A stretch of 64,000 nucleotides of DNA from Delphinus delphis. Lineage: Eukaryota > Chordata > Mammalia > Artiodactyla > Delphinidae. Below, piece by piece: positions 21,063 through 32,084 of the stretch. The notes under the pieces were generated by a model. It was not told the DNA's origin. It did not search any database and saw only the letters and a program-made list of their open reading frames with translations. The translations under genes were made by a program, and so were the position numbers. Within the stretch, counting starts at the first letter, position 1. Each line of letters begins with the position of its first letter. Location of the stretch: assembly GCF_949987515.2 (NCBI RefSeq), contig NC_082701.1, forward strand, positions 40,379,755 through 40,443,754. The letters are read 5' to 3'.

Positions 21063-22279
21063 AGATTCTTAACAAGGTTCTGTGATGCCAAAAAAAACTA
21101 AGAGTACATGCGAGGGCAGCAATGGATCTCAGAAATCATCTATTCAGCTTTCTTACCTTTCATATACAGACCCTGGGGGCCCAGAAGGAGCAAGTCGCTG
21201 GCCTTGGGTGTACTTGGGGCAGAGCCAGATCTAGGGGCTGGGCTCAGTCTCCTCTGAGGGGCCTTCCCCCTGAGCAGTGCTGCTCCGCCCCAGGGCCTCC
21301 TGCAATAAGAAGGAAGTGCTGTCCATCAAAGGCCCCAGAGGCCCCGTGTTGGCCAGCCTGGCATGGCTTGTATTCAGCAAGTCATTCTCCTCCTTGCAGA
21401 GGAAGGTGCTAAAGTGCTTGAGAAAAGAGATTCTCTTAAGTAGGTTAAACACTCCCCCACTCCCCAGCCTCATTTACCCGTTTCATTTGCTCAGCAGACC
21501 GTGGCTTCCCAGACAGTACTCAGGTAAATCGCAACCCTATCCAGGTGTGAAGGATTCTAAACCACAGAAACTGGGGGCTGAGCTCAGCTCCTGCCGTATG
21601 AAGAAGGCACAGCCTGGGTCTGGATGGGCCTCGGGCCTGCACCGCCTGCATCCTCCACTGTGGCCAGGTTTTGAGCTGTCTCTAGGGGGTCACTGCAGGT
21701 CCAGCCTGCTAGGAAACAGGCAACGGAAGCCCAGGGCAGAATTTCTGCGAAATGAGGAGTTTCTCTCCGTACTCCAGCCATTTCTCTTCTGTCAGAGCCC
21801 TAATGAGCTTTTAGTGCCAGGAGGGAAAGCAAATGGAAAGAAAACAGCCCGAAGTTGCTAATGCTATTAACAGTAACCGTACTGCAGGAACCCCTTCCCC
21901 TGGGCCCACCATCCTGCCCGTGGTCTGCCTAAGAGGGAGAAAGGGAAGGAAATAAATAAAGTCCTTTTAAGTATAAAGAGGGAATTACGTACAGTCCCTT
22001 TGTGCAAGTACGGGGATCTGGAATTAACCCTTTCAGCCTCATTAGTTGCTAAGTAGGGCTGAGATTAACTCCCATCGCTGGCAGTGGGAGGGGTTGGAGG
22101 CTGCGTCTGTTAGAGGGTGGACTTTGGCAGTTTGCTTCTCAGCGAAGAAATCAGAGAAACAGCCAGTGGGTGCTGGGCAGCCCAGTCCTGCTGGATTTCC
22201 AGCTCCTTACATACCAAGCCGGAGGTCTTGGAACCCCTCTCCAGAGCCCTCTGAGGGGCTGGCTGATTACAGGTGAAGA
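21063..22279. other. Repeat-poor sequence with the longest open frame of the window
   Basis: No repeat was recognised over 1.2 kb. The plus frame 21277-21861 (194 codons) is the longest in the window, but it shows no domain, signal peptide or family motif, and overlapping frames exist on the other strand. The part at 21830-22080 is AT-rich and motif-dense (gctaatgctattaacagtaa), which would fit a regulatory element. Confidence 0.35.
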
Positions 22280-22450
22280 GTAAGGCGGGACTTGGACTCA
22301 AATTGGGCCTCCACTAAATTGATGAGTCTCCCTCTGCCTTAGTTTTACCATCTGTGGAATGAGGATGGTAGCACCTGCCTCACAGGCTGTCCTGAGGGTT
22401 CAGTGAGATAACATCTATATGTTATGGAGAGGAAACAGATTACATTAAAC
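22280..22450 (+). repeat. MIR SINE
   Basis: Reads gggacttggactcaaattgg, then ctgccttagttttaccatct and gaggatggtagcacctgcct, then tgagggttcagtgagataac. Confidence 0.85.
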
Positions 22451-22595
22451 TATGTGTTTGCAGTCTTCCATCTTCCCTGGCCCCCTCTGCCCATATTTAT
22501 CTACTAAAGAAATTGTCTTTGCAGTCTGCCAGCTCATATTGTGAAAGTTGGCAGAGGTTCAGAATCAGAATCTGACATGTATGTTTGGTGGGGTG

Positions 22596-22672
22596 TGGGG
22601 AGGAGGGAGGGAGAGAGAAAGAGGGGGAGAGAGAGAGAGGGAGGGAGGGAGAGAGAGGGAGGGAGAGAGAGA
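22596..22672. repeat. (GGGA)/(GA)n purine tract
   Basis: All-purine run of gggag and gagag units. Frames reading EREREGG-type peptides here are repeat artefacts. Confidence 0.97.
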
Positions 22673-22942
22673 TGGATGCAGAAAGTACGGGAATTACATC
22701 CCAAAGAGCCAAGGATTACTCAGAGAAAAGAGAAATAGAAGCAGGAGAAGGGAGCAAGGGTGCAGAAGGACTCAGTTACGGGCCGACTTTGGGCTGAGGG
22801 GTTAACTTTGGGTAGAGAGGCTACAGAGAAGCTTTAAGGTGCTCCTGATGAGGGCAAGAGGAATGTAAGAAGAGGTATTTAACGAGAGTTGTTATGGGTT
22901 ATTAACTAACCACTTCATATCAAGAAATCAGTAAAGGCTGTA

Positions 22943-23256
22943 ACTGCTTTTCTTTTTTGTAAATTAAAAAAAAATTTTTAAACTTTATTGTATATTGGAG
23001 TATAGTTGATTAACAATGTCATGATAGTTTCAGGTGTACAGAGTGGTTCAGTTATACATATACATGTATCTATTCTTTTTTAAATTCTTTTCCCATTTAG
23101 ATTGTTACATAATACTGAGCAGAGTTCCCTGTGCTATACAGTAGGTCCTTGTTGGTTATCCATTTTAAATATAGCAGTTTGTACATCTCAATCCCAAACT
23201 CCCTAACTATCCCTTCCCCCCACCCTTCCGCCTGGTAACCACTATTACTGCTTTTC
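22943..23256 (-). mobile_element. 5'-truncated L1 3' UTR with target-site duplication
   Basis: The insert 22953-23246 is the reverse L1 3' UTR: gtatattggagtatagttga, then ttcaggtgtacagagtggtt and agtaggtccttgttggttat. Flanked by actgcttttc at 22943-22952 and 23247-23256. Confidence 0.92.
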
Positions 23257-23294
23257 AATTCTGTTGGCTGCTGGGCTGGGTTTTCTCTCATGGG

Positions 23295-23402
23295 GATCTC
23301 ACCCAGACCAGACTATGTGGGGCTCCAGATTATATTTGGGTTACACAAAGTGTCTAGCATAGCGCTTGGCCCATAGATACTAAATAAATGGTAGTTAGTA
23401 AA
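23295..23402 (+). repeat. L2 or MIR 3'-end fragment
   Basis: Reads gtgtctagcatagcgcttgg, then cccatagatactaaataaat. The short terminal motif is shared by L2 and MIR, so the family is uncertain. Confidence 0.55.
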
Positions 23403-23754
23403 AGATACAGATAATTTCAAGGGTGGATTATCTATATCACAGCAACCAACCATTTTACTTCCTAGTAATATTTCGTTTAGGGAATGCTCTTGGCTCTGAG
23501 TAGGTTGTGTAGGTGGGGCAGAAGGAGGTCCCTGAATGTAGGGGGTTTGTGTCCAAGGCCCTGCCATGGGAGTGGCCCGTGCTGGAGGGGCAATGACAGG
23601 GAGCAGGTCTGCTGTCATTAATGTTTTGACTGAAGTTTGAACAGAATGCTGGGAACTTGGAGTGGGGAAGAAGCAATCCAAAATCAGGTTAGGGTTAGGC
23701 ACAGCAGAAACAAACCAGAGGTAGAGGGGCATCTTTGCTACAATGCCCAGAGAA

Positions 23755-23930
23755 GGTGGTTCTCAATCCTGGGTGCACATTAGAACCACTTGGGGTGGTT
23801 TAAACATATTAACACCTGCCTCATTCCAGATCAGTTGACAGAGTTTCTGGGACTGGACTTGGGCATCAATATTTTAAAGAGATCTCCCTAAGTAACCTAA
23901 TGCTCTGAATCTCTGCTCTGAGATGTTGCA
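23755..23930 (+). repeat. MER5-like hAT DNA transposon fossil
   Basis: Reads gtggttctcaatcctgggtg, then cacattagaaccacttgggg and ccagatcagttgacagagtt, following the MER5A order. Non-autonomous, no transposase. Confidence 0.75.
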
Positions 23931-24299
23931 AACTCAACTCTAGTCCCATCTGATAATATCCCAGGATTCTGATCCAGGTTTAAAGGAAGGGAGGGACATG
24001 TGCAGGAACAGCAGGGGCTTTAGGGCAGGAAGAGTTTCCACTCTTAGGTGCACACTGGGTCTGTGGCTTCAGAAATATCTGCCTAGTTACTAGCAAAACT
24101 CAATTCAGGGGAAAGTGATTAGGAAGAATTAGATTAGGGGGCAGGACCTCCTTGTGGGTCTAGGCCAGATGCTGCTAGGTGCAAATCTAGGGCAGAAGCC
24201 TTATAGACCAGTGACTAGTGACAAGCTAGACAAAATGAGGTAAAATTTTTCTGGAGAGGTTGAAGTCTAGTACTTACTTATAAAAGAGTGTAGTGCCCA

Positions 24300-24538
24300 G
24301 GGTGATGGGGATGGGGGTGGCGGGGTGGAGGTGATGGGGTGAAGGTGGTGAGATGGGGCTAATGGCAATGATGGAGGTGATGATAAAGATGGTGGAACGT
24401 GGTAGGGAGTGGTGGAGGTGGTGTTAATATTGGTGTGAGTGGGGACAATAATGTGTGGTTGTGATGGTGATGATGATAGTACTGGATGATAGTAATTTGT
24501 TGGTGATGGTATTGGTAGTGGAGTGATGGTGATTGTAT
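24300..24538. repeat. Degenerate TGATGG/TGG field
   Basis: About 240 bases built of gatggtgat, ggtggaggt and gatgatgat words. The leftmost part (24305-24340) has GGGG runs. The block at 24501-24534 reappears at 25640. Confidence 0.9.
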
Positions 24539-25112
24539 TAGCTTTCTGTTGCTAGGTAACAAATTATCACAAGCTTAGAGACTTCACGCCCACTTTGTAT
24601 CTCAGTTTCTGTGGACCAGGAATCTGAGTGGGCCCCACTGTGTCCTCTGCTAAGTGTCTCACAATGCTGAGATAAAGGGGCCAGCAGGGCTGCGTTCCTT
24701 AGTGGGGCTCTAGGGAAGAATCTGTGTCCAAGTTCCTTCGGGTTGTTGGCCGAATGCAGTTCCTTAGGGTTGTAGGACTGTGGTCCTATTTCCTGCTGGC
24801 TGCCGGCCAGGGCTGCTCTTTGCTCATAGAGACATTAGGCAGCCCTTCTCATGCTTTCCATAGCATCCTCGCCAGCAACACAGGTTGAGTTCCTCTCCCA
24901 CTTCAGATCTCTTTTTTTCCGCTGTAGCTCTCTGACTCCTGCTGGACAAAGTTCTCTTGCTTTTAAGTGCACGTGGAATTAGAGTGGGCCCGTCTGGGTA
25001 GTCTTGGTTATTCTCCCTATTTTGAGGTCTATAACCTTTATTGCATCAGCAAGACCCCTTTTTCCAGATAACATGCTCACAGGTTCTAGGGATTAGGGCA
25101 TGGACATCACTG
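24539..25112 (-). mobile_element. Solo LTR, ERVL-MaLR (MLT1-like)
   Basis: Reverse MaLR LTR: ctttctgttgctaggtaaca, then atctcagtttctgtggacca, ending with acaggttctagggattaggg and catggacatcac. TGATGG sequence abuts both ends. Confidence 0.85.
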
Positions 25113-25166
25113 GGGGGGTGTTCTGTAGTGATGACGATGGTGATGGTGGTGGTGGTGATGGTGGTG
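25113..25166. repeat. TGATGG microsatellite, second patch
   Basis: Begins immediately after the LTR: tagtgatgacgatggtgatg then ggtggtggtgatgg. Confidence 0.92.
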
Positions 25167-25424
25167 CAGTGGACCCTCTCACTTCTGACAAAGACGTCCC
25201 TACTCCGCTGCTAGATCAGGTTCTCATTGGCTCAGGGTCTGGGCCTGTGGGTGGCACAGCACTAGCGAACATGACTGGCTAGTGAGGACTGGGCTGCAGG
25301 TTTGGGGGAAGGGAAACCATACAGGAAGGGATGAGAATGTCGGCCATATTTGTGACCTTCACCAATCCTCTTGTTCTTCACCTTGACCCTGAAGGTTGTT
25401 CATTAAACATTTGTCTGCCTTTCC

Positions 25425-25525
25425 CCCCAACCTATTCTGTAAGCTCTGGAGGACAGAGATTCCTCTCATTCTATCCTTCCTCACAGCTTTGAGTTCAGAG
25501 CTTGCTCTTAGTAGAGGGAAAAGGA
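25425..25525 (+). repeat. L2 3'-end fragment
   Basis: Reads ctgtaagctctggaggacag, then tcacagctttgagttcagag and cttgctcttagtagaggg. Confidence 0.75.
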
Positions 25526-25529
25526 TGGG

Positions 25530-25745
25530 GAATTGATAGTTGTTGAGTGTTACTGTGTGCCAGGCATTTTAATATTTATTATCTGAGGTGTGCCTCAGTA
25601 TGCCTAGTATATATCAAGGAAACCGAGACACAGATAGGGTGGTGATGGTATTGGTAGTAGAGTGATGGAGATTATGGTTATGTTACTTGCCAGGTGTACA
25701 TGGCTAGCAAGTTGCAAAGCCAAGTTATAAACGCAGCCGGTTATT
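25530..25745 (-). repeat. MIR SINE interrupted by a 34-bp foreign block
   Basis: The left half ends gaaaccgagacacagatagg. The right half resumes ggttatgttacttgccaggt, then acatggctagcaagttgc. Together they form one reverse MIR. Between them, 25640-25673 is TGATGG sequence that is not MIR. Confidence 0.8.
25640..25673. repeat. Templated copy of 24501-24534
   Basis: Matches 24501-24534 at 32 of 34 positions (tggtgatggtattggtagt then gagtgatgg on both), so it is a copy of that specific block and not just another TGG run. Confidence 0.92.
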
Positions 25746-26854
25746 TTGTTCTGTGGCAATGTGCTGCCTTCCATTGTAGATGCTCAGTAGAGCCCAGTCA
25801 CCAGCTGCCTGATGGAGAAGAGAGAGTGTGTATCTGGAACACTCCCCGACCCCGTGGCTTTCCCTGGTACTGATCTGAGGCTCTGAGATTGTGTGAAGGG
25901 TGGGCAGTTGGCTATAAGACAGCTGTTTCTCCTTAACCAAGTCTGTCAGCGCATTGATTTGTTTCAGCCTGTTTCACATAGGCTTTCTCCAGATTTAATA
26001 CGTGAAACAGACATTGTGTTTGGCTGTTCTGGGAGAGAGATGGAAGGGAGGTTTAATCACTCAGTCTTATTCCCAAAGAGGCTCTGTGTGTGTGTGTGTG
26101 AAGGGGACCCTGCTTCTGGCACCTGCCACTGCTGTGGCTGCCACTAGGAGGGCTAGCCGCCCCTAGTCACCGGAGGGCGTGCTAAGCAGCTGATTCCTCT
26201 CCCAGGCTCTGGCATCCCTTTCCTATCCACAGGACCCAGCTTAGCGCCCATGTCCAACGAACTCCCTGCTTCCCCCTCCCATCACCCTCAGAGATCGCAC
26301 AGACCCCCAATGTGTCACGGCTACAAGGTTTGTTAAAAACTGTCTTTTCTAGTGAGTGGTTTAAAATTTATTTCAAATTATTATTACGGTCATACTGTCA
26401 GATAAAGCCTGAGCCTAGATCAGAAGGCTTAAGTCCTGACTCCTGGTATGTAGCTCTTTCCCTTAAGTGGGGTGACTTCCCTGATAAGGGGGGAGGGACT
26501 GGTGGCCAGTTGAACCTGCGGAGACGTGGAGAGGATAGGAGACAGAAGAGACTCAATGTGAAGAACTCGTGGCCTTGGGAATGTCTCAAGGGATGCTCCA
26601 TAGACTGAGCCCGAGGCCTGGAGCACGTGCAGGGATTCTGTGCAACCTGGCGGCGGCGGGGGTGGGCAGGTGGTGATGAGTTCTATGGAAGCTACATCCC
26701 CATGACCTACCCCATCCATCTCAGAGCCCAGCTCAGCCACACTCTTGAACGGGCACCCAGGGCAGTGGTCCTCCAGGGCAGGCTGACCCAGAGTTGCTGA
26801 CACCTGAAGATCTAGGATATCAAAGCGGTTAGAGCAAAGAGACTGCCAGAGGGA
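25746..26854. other. Unassigned sequence
   Basis: No confident repeat or exon. It holds a short TG run at 26086-26101 and a GC-rich patch around 26645-26670 (ggcggcggcgggggtgggca). Confidence 0.4.
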
Positions 26855-26900
26855 CTGGAGCTATTCATTTGTTCATTCATTCAATAAATATTTAGAAAGC
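26855..26900 (-). repeat. L2 terminus fragment
   Basis: Reads cattcattcaataaatattt, the reversed L2 end. The body is missing. Confidence 0.6.
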
Positions 26901-26999
26901 CAGGTCTACCTTGTCCCCTGGCCCCAGGACCACTGGACACTGGAAAACAGGCCAAAATGCACTGATGAAAATAGTGACTTTGGTCATGCAAACTGCAAT

Positions 27000-27440
27000 G
27001 ATGGTAATAACATTAATGCAGTCGATTAAATATTGCCACAAATTCTTTGCAAAACTCTTCCATCAAGAGATAAGATCTTTTTCCCCATCCCTAAGGTCTG
27101 AGCTGACTTTGTGACTTGCTTTGACCAAAGCATGTGTTCTGGGGTCTAGGTCTTAAGAGTCGTTGCAACTTCTGTTTCACCCTCTTGGAACTTGGAGTCC
27201 ATCCCATGAAGAAGTCGGAAATGATCGATCACAAAGAGAGGGAGGCCCACCGTCTCAGAGGTCCCAGCTGAGCCCAGGCCCCAGGCAACCCTCAGCTGAA
27301 TGCAGGGGCTTGAGCAAGACCACGTTAGCACTGCCCAGCCAGCCCGCAGCATCACGACAAATAATGAAACGCTGTTGCCTTATGCCACTGTGTTTTGGGG
27401 TGGTTTGTAGCACAGCAGTAGATAACCGAAACAGTAAGTT
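27000..27440 (+). mobile_element. Solo LTR, ERVL-MaLR (MLT1-like)
   Basis: Forward LTR: ttgcaaaactcttccatcaa, then gactttgtgacttgctttga, with the diagnostic 3' end gttttggggtggtttgtagc and cagcagtagataaccgaaac. The opposite orientation to the other MaLR LTRs here. Confidence 0.85.
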
Positions 27441-27559
27441 ATATTTCCGGTTTTCCTTTTTTTCCCGATAAACTAAAATGTTAAACTTCCTGATAAGTAC
27501 CTTAGGCTCTGTAGATATAGAAAAAGCACTGACAATTTTTATGTACTGTGGTCCAGGCT

Positions 27560-28110
27560 TCCATTTATTTAAAAGTAATAATATAGAGACATGGTGCAAA
27601 TATTCTAACACTCAGGAAGATAGAAAACAAAGTCAAAGTTGTCTTCCACACCTGGATCCCTAATCCATTTCCTCAAAGGTAAAAGCTGTTAGCAGTTTCT
27701 TCTGGATCCTTTAAGTAAAGATAGATTATATGTACACTTGCAGAGCTACAGCTATGCCAGTATCTATGCTTGTCTCCTTTTTTATTTGCAGCAACTGTAT
27801 AATATGCACTGTTTTGCATTTTGGTGCATTTTGTTTGTTTTTTGTTTTTTCTGCTAATGATTTATCTCAAACACCTTTTTATCCCCTGAGACCTATTTCA
27901 TAGTGTCTCACTGTAAAGATGGATTCATAAAGGGGAGTTGCATTGTTTCCAGTTTGGGATGTACCTATAAACACATCTTTATGTACTTTTGCTTAAATAT
28001 CCACGGATAGTGCTTGCATACTCTGGATCAAAGGGCATGTTCATTTGACATTTTGACAGGTACATTTATTTTGGAACTCCCATATGAAAAGGGTTGTCTG
28101 ACCATTTATA
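27560..28110 (-). mobile_element. Old L1 fragment
   Basis: Reverse old-L1 signature: ttgcattgtttccagtttgg, then cacatctttatgtacttttg and ggatcaaagggcatgttcat. Highly diverged. Confidence 0.65.
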
Positions 28111-28111
28111 A

Positions 28112-28262
28112 CAATATCTACCTTTGTATGCTTACAAATGTATTATCCCATTTGAGCCCCACGATAGCATGTGAGTTGGTCATCTTTCCATTTTATGGAA
28201 GGAGAAACTGAATCTCAGAGAGCTTGAGCACATGCCCAAGGTCACACAATTAGTAAATTTTT
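28112..28262 (-). repeat. MIR SINE fragment
   Basis: Reverse MIR: tccattttatggaaggagaa, then gcccaaggtcacacaattag and taaat. Confidence 0.85.
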
Positions 28263-28864
28263 TTTTTGTTTTTAGAACTTAAAAGCATTAACCTTCCCTA
28301 GGGACCCGAGAGGCTGGCAAAACCCACACTGAACACATACTAAGAAGATCTCGTTACGAAAGGAGTACCGAGTTATAATTGTCTCATGCATTTAGTCCTC
28401 TGATAAATGGAGAGCTGATCTCTCCAAAACTTGAGATTCTGCAATTAGGAAGATGTAGGCTCATTGTAGGTGGGTGGGAGCAGCAGGCTCAAAGAGGCAG
28501 GGAGAGGATTCTTCATGGAAGAGCCCTGCCTCTAGGCCCTGTGAAGCAGAGATGAGCCATGCAGGTCTGGCCTGATGTCTCCCCGATGGGACCATGCAAT
28601 GTTCCTTGGCCTGAATTCAGGCTGGGCTATGGGAGATGCTCCCCTGAGAGATGCAGCTGGGAGCTCAGGCCTTGGCAGGGCAGCCTAGGCCCCCCACAGG
28701 GGACTGGACTGTGATAAAATTTTAAACTGGAGTCTCTGCCCTGACCCTTTGGGAGTTAGATCCTTTCTGTCTCCCTAATTCCAACCCTAGATTTAACTGG
28801 GTGAAGGGCAGAGCTATTCTTTCCAGGGGGATTCAGGGGGAGGGATATGGGGATAAGGGAACTA
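28263..28864. other. Unassigned single-copy sequence
   Basis: Starts with a T-rich run and is then unremarkable. No repeat or exon was recognised. Confidence 0.4.
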
Positions 28865-29030
28865 CTAATGCCGAGTACCTGCTTTGTGCCCAGCATTCTA
28901 CATGCATTGTCTCCTTGAAGTCTTATCAATTATAAGAAGCTCTCATTATCCCATTTCAGAGATATGGAAGTTGAGGCTCAAGAGTCTAGTTTTTAGAATT
29001 AGGCCTCAAGGTCTGGACCAGGTTGGCAGC
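28865..29030 (-). repeat. MIR SINE fragment
   Basis: Reverse MIR: ctgctttgtgcccagcattc, then cattatcccatttcagagat and tggaagttgaggctcaagag. Confidence 0.7.
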
Positions 29031-29038
29031 TGGGGTGT

Positions 29039-29384
29039 TGTGTTGTCAGCTTGAGCTGCTGTAACAGATACCAGAGACTGGGTGTCTTAAACAGCACGTA
29101 TTTATTTCCCACAGTTCTGGAGGCTGTGAAGTCCAAGATCAAGGGGATGCAGGTTCAGTGTCTGGTGAGGGTCTGCTTCCTGGCTTGTTGATGACCACTT
29201 TCTCTCTGCGTCCTGCCATGGCAGAGAGAGACATCATCTCTTCATATCTCTTCTTACAAGGGCACTAATCCCATCATGAGGGCTCCACCCTCATGACCTA
29301 ATGACCTCCCAAAGTCCCCACCTCCAAACCATTACCTTGAGGGTGAGGGCTTCAACATATGAATTTAACATTCAGTCCAAAGCA
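29039..29384 (-). mobile_element. Solo LTR, ERVL-MaLR (MST/MLT1-like), near full length
   Basis: Reverse LTR from gagctgctgtaacagatacc and actgggtgtcttaaacagca to gagggcttcaacatatgaat and ttcagtccaaagca. Same family group as 15586-15964. Confidence 0.9.
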
Positions 29385-29564
29385 TGTCTTCTGGGACCCT
29401 GTGCCTGAAGTTGTTAACTCCTCCCTGCCTCGGGCCATATTTGGTGTTTAGGAGCAGAGCAGGCCACAGCCTGCACCTGTGGACTGAGACTGGAAACCAG
29501 CCAACACCTGAGACCAGTTGACCATATTTAGGACATCCTTCCTTGCTCTATCCACTGCCCTGCA

Positions 29565-29650
29565 TTCTGCTCAGGAAGGTTAGGTAACATATCCAATGTC
29601 TCTAGCTTTGGGTGGTAGAAGCCAAAACTGAATCCAAAGCCTGAAACTTT
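29565..29650 (-). repeat. MIR SINE fragment
   Basis: Reads ggttaggtaacatatccaat, then ggtggtagaagccaaaactg, diverged reverse MIR core. Confidence 0.5.
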
Positions 29651-29664
29651 CTGCCAGATGAGCC

Positions 29665-29905
29665 TGCAGAGTGGCGTGGTGGTGGAGCTCAGGCTCTGGC
29701 TGGACCACCTGAGTTCACACCTGGGGTTTTGCCACATGGTCGCTGTAGTGACTTTGACCAAATTAACCTCCCTCTTCCTTGGAAAGGGGATAAAAACAAT
29801 ACCTGCCTTGTTGGGTTACTGAGAGCATTACGTAGGTTAATTCACATAAAGAGCTGAGAACAACGCCTAGCACAAGGTGGGCACCCAATAAATGGTGATT
29901 ACTTT
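29665..29905 (+). repeat. MIR SINE, near full length
   Basis: Reads gctcaggctctggctggacc, then tgccacatggtcgctgtagt, ataaaaacaatacctgcctt and cctagcacaaggtgggcacc. Confidence 0.88.
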
Positions 29906-30162
29906 CACGACTCCATCAAGTATGCCAGGGATGAAGCAAGACCAGCTCTGGGAGAGGAGAAAGGGAGGGGAAGGTGCCTCCGTGAAGCTGATTTTCCTCT
30001 CTGGGTGGAGACTGTCCCGAGTCTCATAGCTGGAGACCCAGCATTTTCTCTGCTATGAACCTGCCAGGGTCCCTCTGGCAATAATGCAGTCAGCTCCTCT
30101 TATTCATCAGGACCAGACACCGAGGGTGACAAGGGCAAAGAGAGCAATTAGCCCTCCCACCG
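29906..30162. other. Unassigned single-copy sequence
   Basis: No repeat or exon was recognised; ends at the target site of the next L1. Confidence 0.4.
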
Positions 30163-30929
30163 GGAGGATTTCTTTTCTTTTTTTTTCTTTTTATTTTATA
30201 TTGGACTATAGTTGATTTACAATGTTGTGTTAGTTTCAGGTGTACAGCAAAGTGATTCAGTTATACATATACGTATATCTGTTCTTTTTCAAATTCTTTT
30301 CCCATTTAGGTTATTACAGAATATTGAGCGGAGTTCCCTGTGCTGTACAGTAGGTCCTTGTTGGTTATCTATTTTATATATAATAGTGTATATATATTAA
30401 TCCCAAACACCTAATTTATCCCTCTGCCCCCACCTTTCCTCTTTGATAACCATGAGTTTGTTTTCTGTGTCTGTTTTGTAAATAAGTTCACTTGTATCAT
30501 TTTTTTAGACTTCCCATATAAGTGATATCATATGGTATTTGTCTTTCTCTGTCTGACTTACTTCACTTAGTATGATAATCTCCAGGTCCAACCTTGTTGC
30601 TGCAAATGACATTATTTCATTCTTTTTAATGGCTGAGTAGTATTCCATTGTGTGTATGTACCACATCTTTATCCATTCATCTGTTGATGAACATTTAGGT
30701 GCTTCTATGTCTTGGCTATTGTAAACAGTGCTGCAGTGAACAGTTACGTGCATGTATCTTTTCGAATTATGGTTTTCTCCGATATATGCCTAGGAATGGG
30801 ATTGCTGGATCATATGGTACATCTATTTTTAGTTTTTTAAGGAACCTCCATACTGCTCTCCATAGTGGCTGTACCACTCCCACCAACAGTGTAGGAGTGT
30901 TCCCTTTTCTACATACCTGGAGAATTTCT
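30163..30929 (-). mobile_element. 5'-truncated L1 with target-site duplication
   Basis: The insert 30174-30918 is reverse L1: a T-rich tail, caggtgtacagcaaagtgat, agtaggtccttgttggttat, then ORF2 sequence (tggctgagtagtattccatt). Flanking repeats are ggaggatttct (30163-30173) and ggagaatttct (30919-30929). The minus frame 30505-30753 encodes the ORF2 C-terminus with MEYYSA and DKYHMISLI motifs. Truncated and not autonomous. Confidence 0.93.
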
Positions 30930-30981
30930 GATCTATAGGAGTGAGCCGCAGGGTTAGGTGCTCTCTGCCTGGACAGTACGT

Positions 30982-31019
30982 GGGGGGAGGGGGTGGCGGC
31001 GGGACCGGGACACCGGGGG
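30982..31019 (+). other. G-quadruplex candidate
   Basis: Five G runs on the plus strand: gggggg, ggggg, ggg, ggg and ggggg with loops of 1 to 7 bases, in a local CpG-rich patch. Confidence 0.75.
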
Positions 31020-31064
31020 CCACAAGGTGTGAGGCATCATTTCTGCTCCAGTGGCTCTGGTTTG

Positions 31065-31200
31065 GGGTAGAGCAGTGAACACGGGCCTTGTAGCCAGAGC
31101 CCTCCTTAAATCCTGACTCTGCCCCTTTCTCTGTGTGACCTTAGCAAGTGACCAGCCCTCCGGAGCCCCCGTTCTCTCTTCTTCCATAAGGGTGTCCATC
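31065..31200 (+). repeat. MIR SINE fragment
   Basis: Reads tagagcagtgaacacgggcc, then tttctctgtgtgaccttagc and aagtgacc. Confidence 0.7.
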
Positions 31201-31284
31201 CATTCAGTGCAGCCAGCACAGAACAGGCCCTCGGTGGCTTCTCCTTCTGGCCGCCCAGCCCTTGGACTGCCCTCTTCCTGTCTC

Positions 31285-31425
31285 AGTGCAGCTTTTCATT
31301 CATTCGTAACCCCCTATGGAACATCTGTTTGCCAGGCACTGGGAGGCACTGGGGATGTGATGATGATTAAAACAGATGCACTTTCTCCCCTCAGGATCAT
31401 ACTGACCTTGAACTCTAAGTCCAAG
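31285..31425 (-). repeat. L2 3'-end fragment
   Basis: Reads cattcattcgtaacccccta, then gtttgccaggcactgggagg and cactggggatgtgatgatga. Confidence 0.8.
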
Positions 31426-32084
31426 GGTGGCGAATCACAAAGGGTGGTGCTGGGAACGTAGGGTCATAGGTGACCTAGAGCTGCCCCAGGAAGGGCAGCT
31501 GGGGCCTGGTGCAGCCCTTGAAGGGAGTGGGCCTAGGGGCAGAACATTCTGGCTCTACAGTCTGTGTTCTGGATGGAGCCCTTGGGCCAACTCTCTCTGC
31601 ATCCCTCCCTCCCCACCCCGGGACAGCATCTCCCTCCAGCTCCCTGTTGAATGGAGACCCCTCTAATAAGCTTTCCCTCTGGTTGACCCTAGGATCCCAC
31701 TGCCAGCTGGCCCAATCTGTCCCTCCTCCTAGATCGCCCAAGCGCACCTGATTCCATCAAATCCAATTTTCTCCATTTCCATCAGGACTCCTGCCCTGGG
31801 GGGTATGAGCCAGGTGGCAGGATCAGCTGTCTCAGGGAGGACACCCCCTCCCACTGCTTCCTGAAGCAGGAGCGCTGCCTCCTCTGATCTGCTGAGCCTG
31901 GTGGGGAAAGGCAGCAGCCGGGGAAGAAGGATTGTCCTGGGAAAATGGTGCTTTTTAGTTGTCATGGCAACAGTTGCTAGGTGTCACCAGGAGGAGGCTC
32001 TAGAGGTTGACCTTCCCTCCCACAGGGAAAAAAAGACAGGGCTCTGAGAGGGACCTAAACTCTTCCCTTGGGCTGAGTGAGTCT
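31426..32084. other. Unassigned GC-rich sequence
   Basis: No repeat recognised. Frames of 70 to 90 codons on both strands lack family features. Confidence 0.4.

Noticed and set aside
21277..21861. 194-codon open frame, longest in the window
   Set aside because: No domain, targeting signal or family resemblance. Overlapping frames occur on both strands, and the length is possible by chance in GC-rich DNA. Transcript or conservation data would be needed.
30505..30753. Reverse-transcriptase-like peptide
   Set aside because: It is the C-terminal remnant of L1 ORF2 in a truncated insertion, not a host gene.
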